Assembly: GCF_004770045.1 (NCBI RefSeq)
Contig: NZ_RQFO01000009.1
Coordinates: 124,001 to 188,000 of the forward strand
DNA: 64,000 nt
Source: Leptospira montravelensis
Lineage (GTDB): Bacteria; Spirochaetota; Leptospiria; Leptospirales; Leptospiraceae
Reading direction: 5' to 3'
Shown: one piece after another, positions 8,384 through 17,149 of the stretch
How positions within the stretch are numbered: position 1 is the first letter of the stretch
Layout: the number at the start of each line of letters is the position of its first letter
Notes under the pieces: model-generated
What the model was told of the DNA's origin: nothing
The model's input: only the letters and a program-made list of their open reading frames with translations
Database searches by the model: none
Position numbers and translations under genes: made by a program

Positions 8384-9286
8384 ATGGTGAATCATAATTT
8401 CCAAATCACCGAACGGTTCCTCGTTTTGGCATTTTTTTTCTGCCTTACTTTCTTTTGTCAGCCAATTTCTTTTAATAATACAGGGGACTATGAAAGCAGT
8501 TCTTATAGGGAAACTAAAATTTTACAATGTTTGTTGGAAGGAAGTTGTACCCTTAAGAACGCAAGTAAGGAACGTAGTTACCAAATTCCGGCCTCACTGG
8601 TTTCGGGACTTTTCGCATGGTATCCACTCGATGGAAACTCCAATGATATGAGCGGAAACGCACAGCATGGTTATTTCCCTGGTGGGGTTTGGCCTGTGAC
8701 TTCTGGTCCCTCTTATGCTGTAGGTCACTCTAACCTAACAAATGGTAGTGCGTCCTTTAATGGTACAAATCAATTGTTTGCCAGTGACTTTGTTCCCCTT
8801 TGTCATGAAGATTTTGCCATCACATTTTGGATCAATACAAATCTAACTTCCAATAATAGAATTTTAGGATACCAAGCAGCACCAAGCTACAATCCTGGAA
8901 TCACAATGACTCTGAATGTTTCAGGGTATCCAGAGTTTCTTTCTTTTTGGATCGCTAGTGGTGGTAACACGGATGGTCTAATGGTGACTTCCTCTTCTGT
9001 TGTCCCTGCTAATGTTTGGACTCACATTGCCTATGTTCATAATGGATCCACTCGCCAAGGAACTATTTGGGTCAATGGTGTGATTACAGGTAATACTTCT
9101 AACTTTGGTGCTTATGCTGGGTGTACCACAGGTACTTCGCCAAACCAATGGCATAATGGAACACCACTTAATATCGGATATGCGTATCCATCTCAATTTT
9201 ATGTAGGAATGTTGGATGATATTTGGTTTTTTAAAGGACGCCAATTGAATGAGAGCGATATTTCCACTTTGATGAGCCTCCCTTAG
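8384..9286 (+). CDS. Putative lipoprotein with LamG/concanavalin A-like domain
   Basis: A hydrophobic leader ends in LTFFCQP, a relaxed spirochaetal lipobox, so surface or periplasmic lipid anchoring is likely. Residues about 75-300 form a LamG/laminin G-like jelly roll: LFAWYPLDGNSNDMSG at the start, FAITFWINT and WTHIAYVHNGSTRQGTIWVNG in the middle, and MLDDIWFFKGRQLNESDI at the end are classic for the family. Such domains bind glycans or proteins. The gene stands alone, divergent from the 7TM-AraC regulator. The precise ligand cannot be inferred. Confidence 0.85.
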   Translation: MVNHNFQITERFLVLAFFFCLTFFCQPISFNNTGDYESSSYRETKILQCLLEGSCTLKNASKERSYQIPASLVSGLFAWYPLDGNSNDMSGNAQHGYFPGGVWPVTSGPSYAVGHSNLTNGSASFNGTNQLFASDFVPLCHEDFAITFWINTNLTSNNRILGYQAAPSYNPGITMTLNVSGYPEFLSFWIASGGNTDGLMVTSSSVVPANVWTHIAYVHNGSTRQGTIWVNGVITGNTSNFGAYAGCTTGTSPNQWHNGTPLNIGYAYPSQFYVGMLDDIWFFKGRQLNESDISTLMSLP

Positions 9287-9387
9287 TGTTTGATTGATTT
9301 GAACTCATTTGTTTTATTAATGAATCTTGATGGAAACCGTTTGAGTGTGTGAATTCTGTCGATGATTGGTATGTTGATCCGTATATA

Positions 9388-10014
9388 TCATTTTTTAAAT
9401 ATAATGATTCGATCCTGAATTTCTAAATTTTTGAAACCGAAATGGTTTTTAATCCATACAAAGGATTCTTTTGTATAAAAGAAGGTATGTGTTTGGTCGT
9501 TTTTATAATACCATTTTTCAAAATTGATAGAATCATCATAAGGATGTGTAAGTATATATAAACTTCCGGTTTCATTGAGTAATTTTGTTAATTTAAAAAA
9601 CTCATCTTTCGGGGAATGGAAATGTTCCACTACCTCTGTAAGGATAATATAATCATAAGTTTGATTTAAATTATCTGTGTAGTTATGGAAAAAAGGATCG
9701 TAAAGTTTGATTTTGAATCCTGCTTTTTCTAAGAGGTATTGAACCACAGGACCTGGACCCGCACCATAATCTAAACCTTTGTCTGTTGTTTTTTGGTTTG
9801 TGATTACCTGATTCACAATGGGTTTTAAAAAATTTTGGTAACGGATATCGTTTACATCGTTATTGTGTTCTAAATATCTAGTTTTTTCTTCTTCCGGATT
9901 TGGCCAAAACTTCGAATCCATAAAGACAGAAAGGCAATTTCGGCATCTATGATAAGAGCGAAAACGATTGGTAAAAAAAGGATTGGATTCAGATTCACAA
10001 AGAGGGCAATTCAC
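9388..10014 (-). CDS. Class I SAM-dependent methyltransferase with N-terminal zinc ribbon
   Basis: The 208-residue protein opens with a four-cysteine ribbon (CPLC and CRNC, residues 3-29). This is followed by a Rossmann methyltransferase with the SAM-binding motif DYGAGPGPVVQYLL (about residue 79), an acidic residue ending the second strand (KLYDPFF), and YDYIILTEVVEHF as motif IV. Zinc-ribbon methyltransferases of this Methyltransf_23 type act on sugars, lipids or rRNA; the substrate here is unknown. It is convergent with the LamG gene and isolated from other genes on its strand. Confidence 0.82.
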   Translation of the reverse strand: MNCPLCESESNPFFTNRFRSYHRCRNCLSVFMDSKFWPNPEEEKTRYLEHNNDVNDIRYQNFLKPIVNQVITNQKTTDKGLDYGAGPGPVVQYLLEKAGFKIKLYDPFFHNYTDNLNQTYDYIILTEVVEHFHSPKDEFFKLTKLLNETGSLYILTHPYDDSINFEKWYYKNDQTHTFFYTKESFVWIKNHFGFKNLEIQDRIIIFKK

Positions 10015-10161
10015 GATTTGTTAATATCATTTTTAAAATAAGACTAGTGGATTCAACTACGATCTAGGTGAGTTATGATTCATTTTGTTTTCAATAAAAA
10101 ACCATTCTATTTTTTCGAACCGTGATCCGACAATTAGAGTAATAGAGATACCGGAACACCC

Positions 10162-10767
10162 ATGCAAAATATAGATTATTCCAGAAAGCTTAGATCCGGC
10201 CGGCCTTTCGAAGGCGAGGTTCCATCCTATTCTCCGCAAACAAATTCATATTTAGGGAACACACAAAAGCCAAAGTCGGCCTTTATCCTGCTTGTCGGAG
10301 GAATTTTACTTTTTACTTCCGGGATGGTAGTGGGAATCCAACTGGGACAAAAAGAGACTAAATTTAAGGAAAATGCCGAAACTTCTTTCTCCAATGTGGG
10401 CAGTCAGAAATTACCAACCGCCAAACTTTCGGAGTCCCGAGAGGATGGATTGACACAAGATTCGAACCAGAGTTCAGGCACTTCTACGGAATCACCTTTT
10501 CCACAGGCTTTGAAGTTTCCACCCAAAAATGACCAGATCAATTATATGGTCCAAATTGGGGATTTCACACCGGAAGAAGCAGTGGCAGTGGGGAAACAAT
10601 TGATTGAAACCAACCCTTCCTTACGAGGAAGAATTTTTCGTACCTCTACGGGGAAACTTTTTGCTGGATATTTCTATCGCTTGGATGATGCCAAAGAAAC
10701 ACTCGAAGCAGTAAAATCGAAACTGCCTGTTCTGACCGAAGCCCAAGTAAAAACCATTCGATTCTGA
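10162..10767 (+). CDS. SPOR-domain membrane protein
   Basis: The cytoplasmic N-terminus (about 40 residues) is followed by one membrane helix (about 40-62, FILLVGGILLFTSGMVVGIQLG), a low-complexity Ser/Thr/Gln linker, and a C-terminal SPOR-like domain (NYMVQIGDFTPEEAVAVGKQL to the end). SPOR domains bind denuded peptidoglycan glycan strands, often at division sites. The topology matches FtsN/DedD-like proteins, but no specific division motif is visible. It ends 83 nt before carD, which has its own promoter. Confidence 0.8.
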   Translation: MQNIDYSRKLRSGRPFEGEVPSYSPQTNSYLGNTQKPKSAFILLVGGILLFTSGMVVGIQLGQKETKFKENAETSFSNVGSQKLPTAKLSESREDGLTQDSNQSSGTSTESPFPQALKFPPKNDQINYMVQIGDFTPEEAVAVGKQLIETNPSLRGRIFRTSTGKLFAGYFYRLDDAKETLEAVKSKLPVLTEAQVKTIRF

Positions 10768-10786
10768 ACTATTTTTGCCAACTTCC

Positions 10787-10800
10787 TTGACATTCGTCAA
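10787..10800. repeat. TTGAC-N4-GTCAA inverted repeat (operator candidate)
   Basis: TTGAC (10787-10791), ATTC, GTCAA (10796-10800) form a perfect 5-bp dyad with a 4-nt spacer overlapping the carD -35 box. The same dyad with the same spacing occurs at 37570-37583 upstream of the universal stress protein. Confidence 0.5.
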
Positions 10801-10814
10801 TTTTCAGGTATAGT
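10787..10814 (+). promoter_or_regulatory. Sigma70-type promoter of the carD operon
   Basis: A perfect -35 TTGACA (10787-10792) and -10 TATAGT (10809-10814) are separated by 16 nt. They lie 37 nt upstream of the carD start codon. The -35 box is embedded in the inverted repeat TTGACATTCGTCAA, so a repressor or activator binding there would interfere with or modulate polymerase. Confidence 0.7.
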
Positions 10815-10850
10815 ATTGGCAAGAGTATTTACGGAAGTTATTATACTTAC

Positions 10851-11432
10851 TTGGCTACAAAAAAACTAAACGAAAAAACTAAAGAGCCTAAATTCAAGGT
10901 TGGGGACTACGTTGTATACCCGATCCATGGAGTAGGTGAAGTCACAGAAGTTGCGAAAAAGCTGATTCTGGGAAAGAAAAAAGACTGTTACAGTTTGGAA
11001 ATTCAAGGTTCCAAAATGAAGGTTTCTATTCCTGTGGATCGAGCAATGGATGTGGGTATCCGGTCGATCATTGATAAAAAAGAGATCAAAAAAGTTCTCA
11101 CTCTCCTAAAAAAGGATGAGGTCGACACGGAAGAGGACTGGAAGGTCCGTTACCAGAACAATATGAACAAGATCAAATCTGGTTCCATTTTTGAAGTGGC
11201 TGATGTTTGCCGTAATCTTTACAGACGTGCCTATGGCAAAGAACTTTCCATTATGGAAAGAAAGCTCTATGAGAGCGCCTATAATTTAGTAAAGATGGAA
11301 ATTGCATTGAGTAAGGGTGTACCCCAAGAAGAAGCAGGGAACATTGTTTCCGATGTGCTAGCAGCTTCAGTGCAAGGCATTACACCACCACCACCTCCAA
11401 AAGAATTGGATGATGATCTAGATTTAGAATAA
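10851..11432 (+). CDS. carD: CarD/CdnL-family RNA polymerase-binding transcription factor
   Basis: The 193-residue protein starts with TTG. Residues 14-75 form the CarD/TRCF Tudor-like RNA polymerase interaction domain ([16 protein letters not shown]), followed by a helical DNA-binding domain containing the family signature [38 protein letters not shown]. CarD proteins bind the RNAP beta subunit and stabilise open complexes at many promoters. The tail is acidic and Pro-rich ([15 protein letters not shown]). It heads an apparent operon with the PIN/TRAM gene (39 nt gap) and lnt; carD next to a YacL-like PIN/TRAM gene is also seen in other phyla. Confidence 0.94.
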   Translation: MATKKLNEKTKEPKFKVGDYVVYPIHGVGEVTEVAKKLILGKKKDCYSLEIQGSKMKVSIPVDRAMDVGIRSIIDKKEIKKVLTLLKKDEVDTEEDWKVRYQNNMNKIKSGSIFEVADVCRNLYRRAYGKELSIMERKLYESAYNLVKMEIALSKGVPQEEAGNIVSDVLAASVQGITPPPPPKELDDDLDLE

Positions 11433-11471
11433 ACTTCCGTTTTTGCTCAACTCTTTTACAAGGATTGAGTT

Positions 11472-12509
11472 ATGAAACACTTACTTTCAGCCCTCGGGAC
11501 GATTCTCGTCTCTTCGGTATCGTTTTTCTTCTTATATTCGGAATCGCAAAACCTCGTTTTGGCGGGGACGCTTGCTGGAATCATATTTCTTTATTCCCTA
11601 TTCCTCGTGTTAGGTGAAAGAAAGCTATTCCCTGAAATCAAAGCAGACGTTGTACTTTGTGCTAGTATCGGGGCTCTTCTCGGATTGTCTATTGCTGCTT
11701 TTCCTGTTAGCCTTCTCAATGATTACGGATATAAATCCATTGCTATCTTTGTGGCTGTTCTTTTGTTCCTCACTGGGATCAAAACGGGAGTGGCATTTGC
11801 AAAAAAACCAGGACTGGCAATTTTTGGTGGTGGAAGTGGTGCCGCGGGATCTAGCTTTCAAATTCCAGGTTTAGATACTGCCAATTCCCAAATTAGAGAT
11901 AAAATTTTAGATACTTCGGTTGTGATCGATGGTCGGATTTTGGATATTGCTGACACCCACTTCTTAGATGGCCCACTCATTTTACCTAACTTTGTGTTAA
12001 GAGAAATCCAACTGATTTCAGATTCTTCTGATCCGATCAAAAGAGCTCGCGGTCGCCGTGGTCTTGAGATGTTGAATAAACTCCAAAGAAAAGGTTCTAT
12101 CGAAGTTAAGATCACTTATACGGATTATTCTGATACTCGCGAAGTAGATGCAAAACTTGTAAAACTAGCACGCGATACAGGTGGGGCCGTTGTGACTAAC
12201 GACTTTAACCTTAACAAAGTGGCAGAGTTACAAGGCGTTCGTGTTCTTAACTTAAATAACCTTGCGAATGCATTAAAACCAGTAGTTCTTCCTGGTGAGG
12301 AATTCCAAATTTCCGTCATCAAAGAAGGAAAAGACGAAAACCAAGGAATTGGTTATCTAGAAGATGGAACTATGGTTGTGATTGAAAATGGTGGTCACTT
12401 AGTTGGAAAAGATGTGCGAGTGGTTGTCACAAGTATCATCCAAACAGCTGCTGGTAAAATGATTTTTACGAAAGTGCAAAACGGTAACAATAACTACAAC
12501 AAATCGTAA
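11472..12509 (+). CDS. PIN and TRAM domain membrane protein (YacL-like)
   Basis: About four membrane helices fill residues 1-110. A PIN-like nuclease domain follows (about 142-265), with acidic residues in [13 protein letters not shown], an intermediate Glu in NFVLREIQ, and [15 protein letters not shown] domain (about 270-335, [18 protein letters not shown]) ends the protein. The layout equals YacL of Bacillus and mycobacterial relatives. PIN domains cleave RNA, but the enzymatic role of YacL proteins is not settled. It lies between carD and lnt in one unit. Confidence 0.9.
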   Translation: MKHLLSALGTILVSSVSFFFLYSESQNLVLAGTLAGIIFLYSLFLVLGERKLFPEIKADVVLCASIGALLGLSIAAFPVSLLNDYGYKSIAIFVAVLLFLTGIKTGVAFAKKPGLAIFGGGSGAAGSSFQIPGLDTANSQIRDKILDTSVVIDGRILDIADTHFLDGPLILPNFVLREIQLISDSSDPIKRARGRRGLEMLNKLQRKGSIEVKITYTDYSDTREVDAKLVKLARDTGGAVVTNDFNLNKVAELQGVRVLNLNNLANALKPVVLPGEEFQISVIKEGKDENQGIGYLEDGTMVVIENGGHLVGKDVRVVVTSIIQTAAGKMIFTKVQNGNNNYNKS

Positions 12510-12533
12510 TTTAATTTTAGTAGTCTAACGGGT

Positions 12534-14297
12534 ATGAAACTGGCACGTTTTTTAATTTCACGAGAAGGGTTCATATCCGTTATTTGTTATACAGTCACTG
12601 CTGTTTTTTCCTTCCTTTCATTTGCTCCTTTAAATCTTCCATTGTTTGTTTGGTTGGCTCCCTTTGGCCTTTTTTTCGTCGAAAAGCGAAACCGGGGGGA
12701 ATGGAAAAAACTCATCTATCACGGGTTTGGTTTTTCTATTCTTTTTTATTTTGTTTCCTTCCATTGGATTTACCATATGACCACTGTATTCGGTGGTTTT
12801 GATTGGTATTTAGCCGTTCCCATTTTCATTGGTTCTGCGATTTTACTTAATTTTAAATTCCCCGTTTTTCTTTTATTATTTTCTTTTTTAGCAAAAAGAG
12901 TAGGAAGATTTTTCCCTATCATTGCTTCCGTTTCCATTTTGTTTGCGGAATTTTTTACTCCGCAAGTATTCCCTTGGTATTTTGGAAACGTTGTAGCTGA
13001 AAATCAAATTTTAGCACAAAACGCAGAGTATGTGAGCTCCTATGGGCTTTCCGCATTTTTATTTTTTGTTTCTTATTATATGTTTTCTTTTAGAAAACCA
13101 AAAACATTATTTCGATTACTTACAAGTTTTCTCTCTAAACACAAAACTTTCCAAAAACAGTTTTTGTTAGGTGGTTTTAGTTTAGTATTGGTTCTTGTTT
13201 TGTTTTTTGGAAATGGGTATTACTTATTTCAAAAATGGTCGAATGTAAAACCGATTGCCGAACGTGATGTATTAATCGTACAACCGAATGCACCTTTAGA
13301 ATTTCGAGATGGACGTAATCCAGCGGAAGAGATTCGCAATCTTATGGCTCGTATCGATGCAATGACTGAGAGGGAGTTAAAAGAAAATCCTGCTGATCTC
13401 GTCGTGTTACCGGAATCTGGTGTACCTTTTTTTACAACTCACGATACAGAAGTAACTAGGTTTAGTCGTATTTATTGGCACCAATTTGAGTCTTTGATGG
13501 CTATCATTAGTTTACGTCATGGAACCAACGTTTTTTATAATGAATTGGATGCAGATTTAATACCTACTGCCTCAGCCGGCCGTATTTCCAGAAGAGATAT
13601 TCGAATGTATAATTCTTCCGTGATTATGAATCCGAATGGAGAAAGAAGAAATAGTTACCAAAAAGTTTTTTTACTGATCTTCGGCGAATACATGCCCTTT
13701 GAATGGATGTATGCTTTGTCAGGCCAAACCGGACAGTTTGCGCCTGGAACCAATCTTAATTTAATACCCTATTATGAACCAAGAAAGACTGCCTCTTTAC
13801 AATCAAAAGACCTTCACTTCGAAGATACAATGACGATGGGGCCAGCAGGTGTTCGAGAATACTATTCCAAAGAGAAGGTGGAAGAAAAACAAATTGGTAG
13901 TTTTTTACCATTGATTTGTTATGAAGTGATTATCTCTGAGTTCGTGAGAAAATTTGAGGGAGATCCTGATTTTATTGTCAATGTTACCAATGATAAGTGG
14001 TATGGGAACTCCGTAGAGTCTTACCAACATCATACTTTGGGACGACTTAGAGCAATCGAATTTCGCAAATGGATTGTTAGGTCTACGAATTCTGGAACTT
14101 CGGTATTTACAGATCATCTTGGTCGCAACATTGACAACGACTTTACACCGATTGAAACAACAGCAGTGATTCGCAAAAAAGTGCAAATAATTCCTGGGGA
14201 AATGACTTTTTACAGGTTATATGGTAACTTACTTTCCTATATGTATATGGGAATTGTAGGTTTGGTTTTTTTCTTTTATGCGAAAAGGAATTCTTAA
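12534..14297 (+). CDS. lnt: Apolipoprotein N-acyltransferase
   Basis: Lnt adds the third acyl chain to the N-terminal cysteine of lipoproteins in the inner membrane. This 587-residue copy has multiple membrane helices in residues 8-240 and one near the C-terminus (about 563-583) flanking a nitrilase-like domain. The catalytic triad is visible as Glu in VVLPESGVPF, Lys in SYQKVFLLIFGEYMPF, and Cys in LPLICYEVI. It is longer than the roughly 510-residue E. coli enzyme because of insertions in the nitrilase domain. It follows the PIN/TRAM gene by 24 nt and overlaps the next gene by 20 nt. Confidence 0.95.
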   Translation: MKLARFLISREGFISVICYTVTAVFSFLSFAPLNLPLFVWLAPFGLFFVEKRNRGEWKKLIYHGFGFSILFYFVSFHWIYHMTTVFGGFDWYLAVPIFIGSAILLNFKFPVFLLLFSFLAKRVGRFFPIIASVSILFAEFFTPQVFPWYFGNVVAENQILAQNAEYVSSYGLSAFLFFVSYYMFSFRKPKTLFRLLTSFLSKHKTFQKQFLLGGFSLVLVLVLFFGNGYYLFQKWSNVKPIAERDVLIVQPNAPLEFRDGRNPAEEIRNLMARIDAMTERELKENPADLVVLPESGVPFFTTHDTEVTRFSRIYWHQFESLMAIISLRHGTNVFYNELDADLIPTASAGRISRRDIRMYNSSVIMNPNGERRNSYQKVFLLIFGEYMPFEWMYALSGQTGQFAPGTNLNLIPYYEPRKTASLQSKDLHFEDTMTMGPAGVREYYSKEKVEEKQIGSFLPLICYEVIISEFVRKFEGDPDFIVNVTNDKWYGNSVESYQHHTLGRLRAIEFRKWIVRSTNSGTSVFTDHLGRNIDNDFTPIETTAVIRKKVQIIPGEMTFYRLYGNLLSYMYMGIVGLVFFFYAKRNS

Positions 14298-15819
14298 AGT
14301 CCTCTTTGAAAGTAGATTTTATATTGCTCTCTATATTTCTATTTTTTCCCATATAACATTAGTTATATATTCTTTTAATAACTCGGACTCTCCTTACAAA
14401 AAAACACTCTGTGGCCCTGCTTGGATATATGCGGAGGAAGAAGAAAAAGAACTCACTTTTCAGATGAATTTTGGGAAAATCGGTGGGGAAACTGGGAATG
14501 CAGAAACTTCCGAAGATCCAGGTGAAGGAGAAGAGGGTGAAGATGGCGATGGAAACGGATTTTCCAAAGGAAAGTATAAAGGCAGTCAGTGGGAAGAACT
14601 CGTAAAGGATTTAGAAGGTACATCTTCCTTACGCAAACAATACAAAAATGATTATGATTTAATTAATGAAAACTCTGGAGTTGCTGACTCTTACATTAAA
14701 CGTAATCGTGATTACGAAGATATTATCATTAAGGATGTACTTCCTACTATAAAAGGTATTCGTGATCCCTTCCGAGTGGATATAGAAAACGCTGACGATA
14801 ATTTGTTTGTCCACAAGGAACGAAACCGTATCATTGAAGAGTTTCGGAAAGGAGATGAATCATCCCCACCAATTACAATGAGGATTTCAAAAGAAGGTGA
14901 GGCACAGCCTAAGTCTCCTTTAACTATGCATAAAGATGACCGAACACGTTATTTAGACAAATCGCTCAAACAAAAGAAAGAAAAACAATTGGACGAGTTT
15001 ATCTCACGGTTTATGGGTTATGATCCAGATAAAGGAGATCTTAGTTATTTTGTTAGAGATTTATATTATGAAAACTTACAAAGATTAGCTTATCCATTTA
15101 GTGGAGATCCAAGTTATTTTGCTATTGATTACTTTCAAGAAAATCTAAACAAAGAAGACTTCCTTAGACAAATGATGGCAGCTCTTTCCAGTAATATGGG
15201 AACAAATACGGGCACCGAAATTTTATTTACCATTGAAAATATATATGAAATTCAAAGCCGGGCACTGGAACAATACTTTCAAGCAAAGGAATATTTAAAA
15301 CTAGCAACTCCAGAACAAAAACAAACTTTGCGATATGAAACTTTGAGAAGAGTCGAGGAAAAGTATAGGAAACTTTTACGAGATAAAAAAATATTCACCA
15401 TTAAAGATGTAGAAGAAGCATATACTAAAAAACGTATCGATATCATCGACACTATGATTTCAAAAACACCGAAAGGTTATAGGATCAAAGATGGATACTT
15501 TGAAAAAGGAAGGATACTTTGGGAAGCTGGGAATCATCGAAAGGATTCAAAACTTCAATCAGAAGCCATCAAAACTTGGAACCGAATTTCCAACTTACCA
15601 TCTAACGGAGATTTTCTTAATGAAAAAGCGTATGAATCCATCCAACTTTTATTAAGAGATCTTGGGAACGTTTCGGATGCTGATCGTTTGCCATTACAAT
15701 CAAAAGACCAAATTGAATTTGTTTTACGCTCAAGACTCACCGAATCGATGAATCGAAAAAAAGAAAGAGAAGATAAATTACTTTGGCCTAAATTCAAACA
15801 AGAAAATCGTAGAAATTAA
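14278..15819 (+). CDS. Unknown membrane-anchored protein, charged and helical
   Basis: I do not recognise this 513-residue protein. It has one N-terminal membrane segment (about 11-33), then a Gly/Glu-rich acidic linker (near 75-100), then a long charged, largely helical region rich in Lys, Glu and Arg (for example KSLKQKKEKQLDE) that ends at ENRRN. This topology is typical of an inner-membrane-tethered periplasmic or cytoplasmic scaffold. Its start lies inside the last 20 bases of lnt, without a visible Shine-Dalgarno, so expression probably depends on lnt translation. The link with lipoprotein maturation is context only. Confidence 0.75.
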   Translation: MRKGILKVLFESRFYIALYISIFSHITLVIYSFNNSDSPYKKTLCGPAWIYAEEEEKELTFQMNFGKIGGETGNAETSEDPGEGEEGEDGDGNGFSKGKYKGSQWEELVKDLEGTSSLRKQYKNDYDLINENSGVADSYIKRNRDYEDIIIKDVLPTIKGIRDPFRVDIENADDNLFVHKERNRIIEEFRKGDESSPPITMRISKEGEAQPKSPLTMHKDDRTRYLDKSLKQKKEKQLDEFISRFMGYDPDKGDLSYFVRDLYYENLQRLAYPFSGDPSYFAIDYFQENLNKEDFLRQMMAALSSNMGTNTGTEILFTIENIYEIQSRALEQYFQAKEYLKLATPEQKQTLRYETLRRVEEKYRKLLRDKKIFTIKDVEEAYTKKRIDIIDTMISKTPKGYRIKDGYFEKGRILWEAGNHRKDSKLQSEAIKTWNRISNLPSNGDFLNEKAYESIQLLLRDLGNVSDADRLPLQSKDQIEFVLRSRLTESMNRKKEREDKLLWPKFKQENRRN

Positions 15820-15910
15820 AACAAAAACAAAAAACAAATCCTTGTGTGACAGATGTTAGTTGCTTTTTTGTAAATCTTCAAACAAATTGGATTTTGCTAA
15901 TAAGGAAGGT

Positions 15911-16366
15911 TTAGATTTTTAAATTTTCGAGTCCATTTTCGTGAAACTCCTGGGCCCATTTGTCATGAAAGGGTGTTTCTTTTTCAATACGTTCTTCGAT
16001 TGCCATTTGGGAAATGGCTGTTTCGCCGTAATGGCGTAAAAAATCTCTGTGAGCGAGTCTTTCGATGAGAGCTTGCCAGAATACTTCGTCCTCGTAGTCT
16101 TCTAAAATATCAACGAGGCCACTTTCTTCCTCAAATTCACGCGTTAAATAAGGTTCTCCATTGTTCTGATCAATTTGCACAATGTTACCAAGACCCGCAT
16201 GGTCAGCCTGTGCAAATACATGACGAACCACATCGGCAAAACGAGAATCCGTATCAGGTTCATCTTCGGAACGGTCCTTAGCTTGTAAGGTAGAAATGAC
16301 CCAGTCGCCCATATAGACCAACTTGAGCAGGGTTTCGTATTGTTCTAGGGACAGTTCCATTTCCAT
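15911..16366 (-). CDS. Conserved-looking acidic protein of unknown function
   Basis: This is a 151-residue soluble, acidic protein with no signal peptide or membrane segment. Visible stretches are LSLEQYETLLKLVYMGDWV at the start and FWQALIERLAHRDFLRHYG near residue 110, suggesting an all-helical fold. No known catalytic motif is seen. It may be read with the FlaA-like gene upstream on the same strand (77 nt gap), but a promoter could fit in that gap. Function is not inferred. Confidence 0.75.
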   Translation of the reverse strand: MEMELSLEQYETLLKLVYMGDWVISTLQAKDRSEDEPDTDSRFADVVRHVFAQADHAGLGNIVQIDQNNGEPYLTREFEEESGLVDILEDYEDEVFWQALIERLAHRDFLRHYGETAISQMAIEERIEKETPFHDKWAQEFHENGLENLKI

Positions 16367-16443
16367 TTAGGATCAGGTTCGGTCATGAGGTTATGAAGAA
16401 AAGAGTTTTTTTTAGAGAAGGATCGATACCTAGGTCTGAAAAT

Positions 16444-17085
16444 TCAATCCTCAAGTAGGATTTCTTTATTACGAAGGGGCCTGTATTTATCTCGCACAAT
16501 GGCAGTTATATCATCGATGGCAATGAGGACCTCTTGGTTCGGGTCATTGTTTTCATAGGGAAGATAAAAAAATCCTAGAATTCTGATAGAACTTTTTTGA
16601 AGAAAAACTCGATCATTTTGATCAAAATTTTTGGAAATAGAAACAGTTATCGATTTCCATCCTCGATAATTGAGTGAAGTGAGGTTCAGTTGTCTTACTT
16701 CTGCATCCTGCGATTCTATGATCAGTGTTAGGTTCCCATTGGACAGCGAAGAATAAATGGGTATAGTGATTTCTTTGATGAAGGCATTTACCTCAATTGG
16801 TTTTGGAAAGTATAATGAAAATGGAAAATTGGCATCTTTTGGGATTCGTAAGACAAGTGCTTGTTTGGAGCCTGGAATGGGTGCTGTAAAATTGGTAGAA
16901 AGCGAGATTTCAGGAAGTTTTGTACCTTTTTCTAATTTAGTACGCAAATTTCCTTGATTGTAATTAGTTAATTCAAAGTTTTCGAGTAGAATCTCACGCC
17001 AAATCCCACTCTCGCCCCAAATCGGAACGATTTCAAAGAAGAAAAGAAAAAGTGTGAGATTCCGTAAGTTTCTGAGTGCAATCAT
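16444..17085 (-). CDS. FlaA-like flagellar filament outer layer protein
   Basis: A signal peptide of about 24 residues (LTLFLFFFEIVPIWG) precedes a 190-residue beta-rich domain with the FlaA pattern: ENFE near the mature start, then LRIPKDA, PKPIEVNAFIKEITIPIYSS, and YRGWKSITVSI. FlaA proteins sheath or stiffen spirochaetal periplasmic flagella and influence cell-end shape. Length is close to the FlaA family (220-330) but on the short side. No flaB or other flagellar genes are nearby. Assignment rests on pattern recognition, so paralogy rather than FlaA proper is possible. Confidence 0.65.
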   Translation of the reverse strand: MIALRNLRNLTLFLFFFEIVPIWGESGIWREILLENFELTNYNQGNLRTKLEKGTKLPEISLSTNFTAPIPGSKQALVLRIPKDANFPFSLYFPKPIEVNAFIKEITIPIYSSLSNGNLTLIIESQDAEVRQLNLTSLNYRGWKSITVSISKNFDQNDRVFLQKSSIRILGFFYLPYENNDPNQEVLIAIDDITAIVRDKYRPLRNKEILLED

Positions 17086-17149
17086 GTTGACAATAATTCC
17101 TTAGAAGGGGGATATATATGTTTTATCTGTAAAAAGGAGACTTATACAA

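Noticed and set aside
17087..17118. TTGACA followed by TATATA upstream of the OmpL47-like gene
   Set aside because: The best -10 match is 20 nt from the -35 box, and closer options (GATATA) are poor, so a promoter cannot be placed with confidence.
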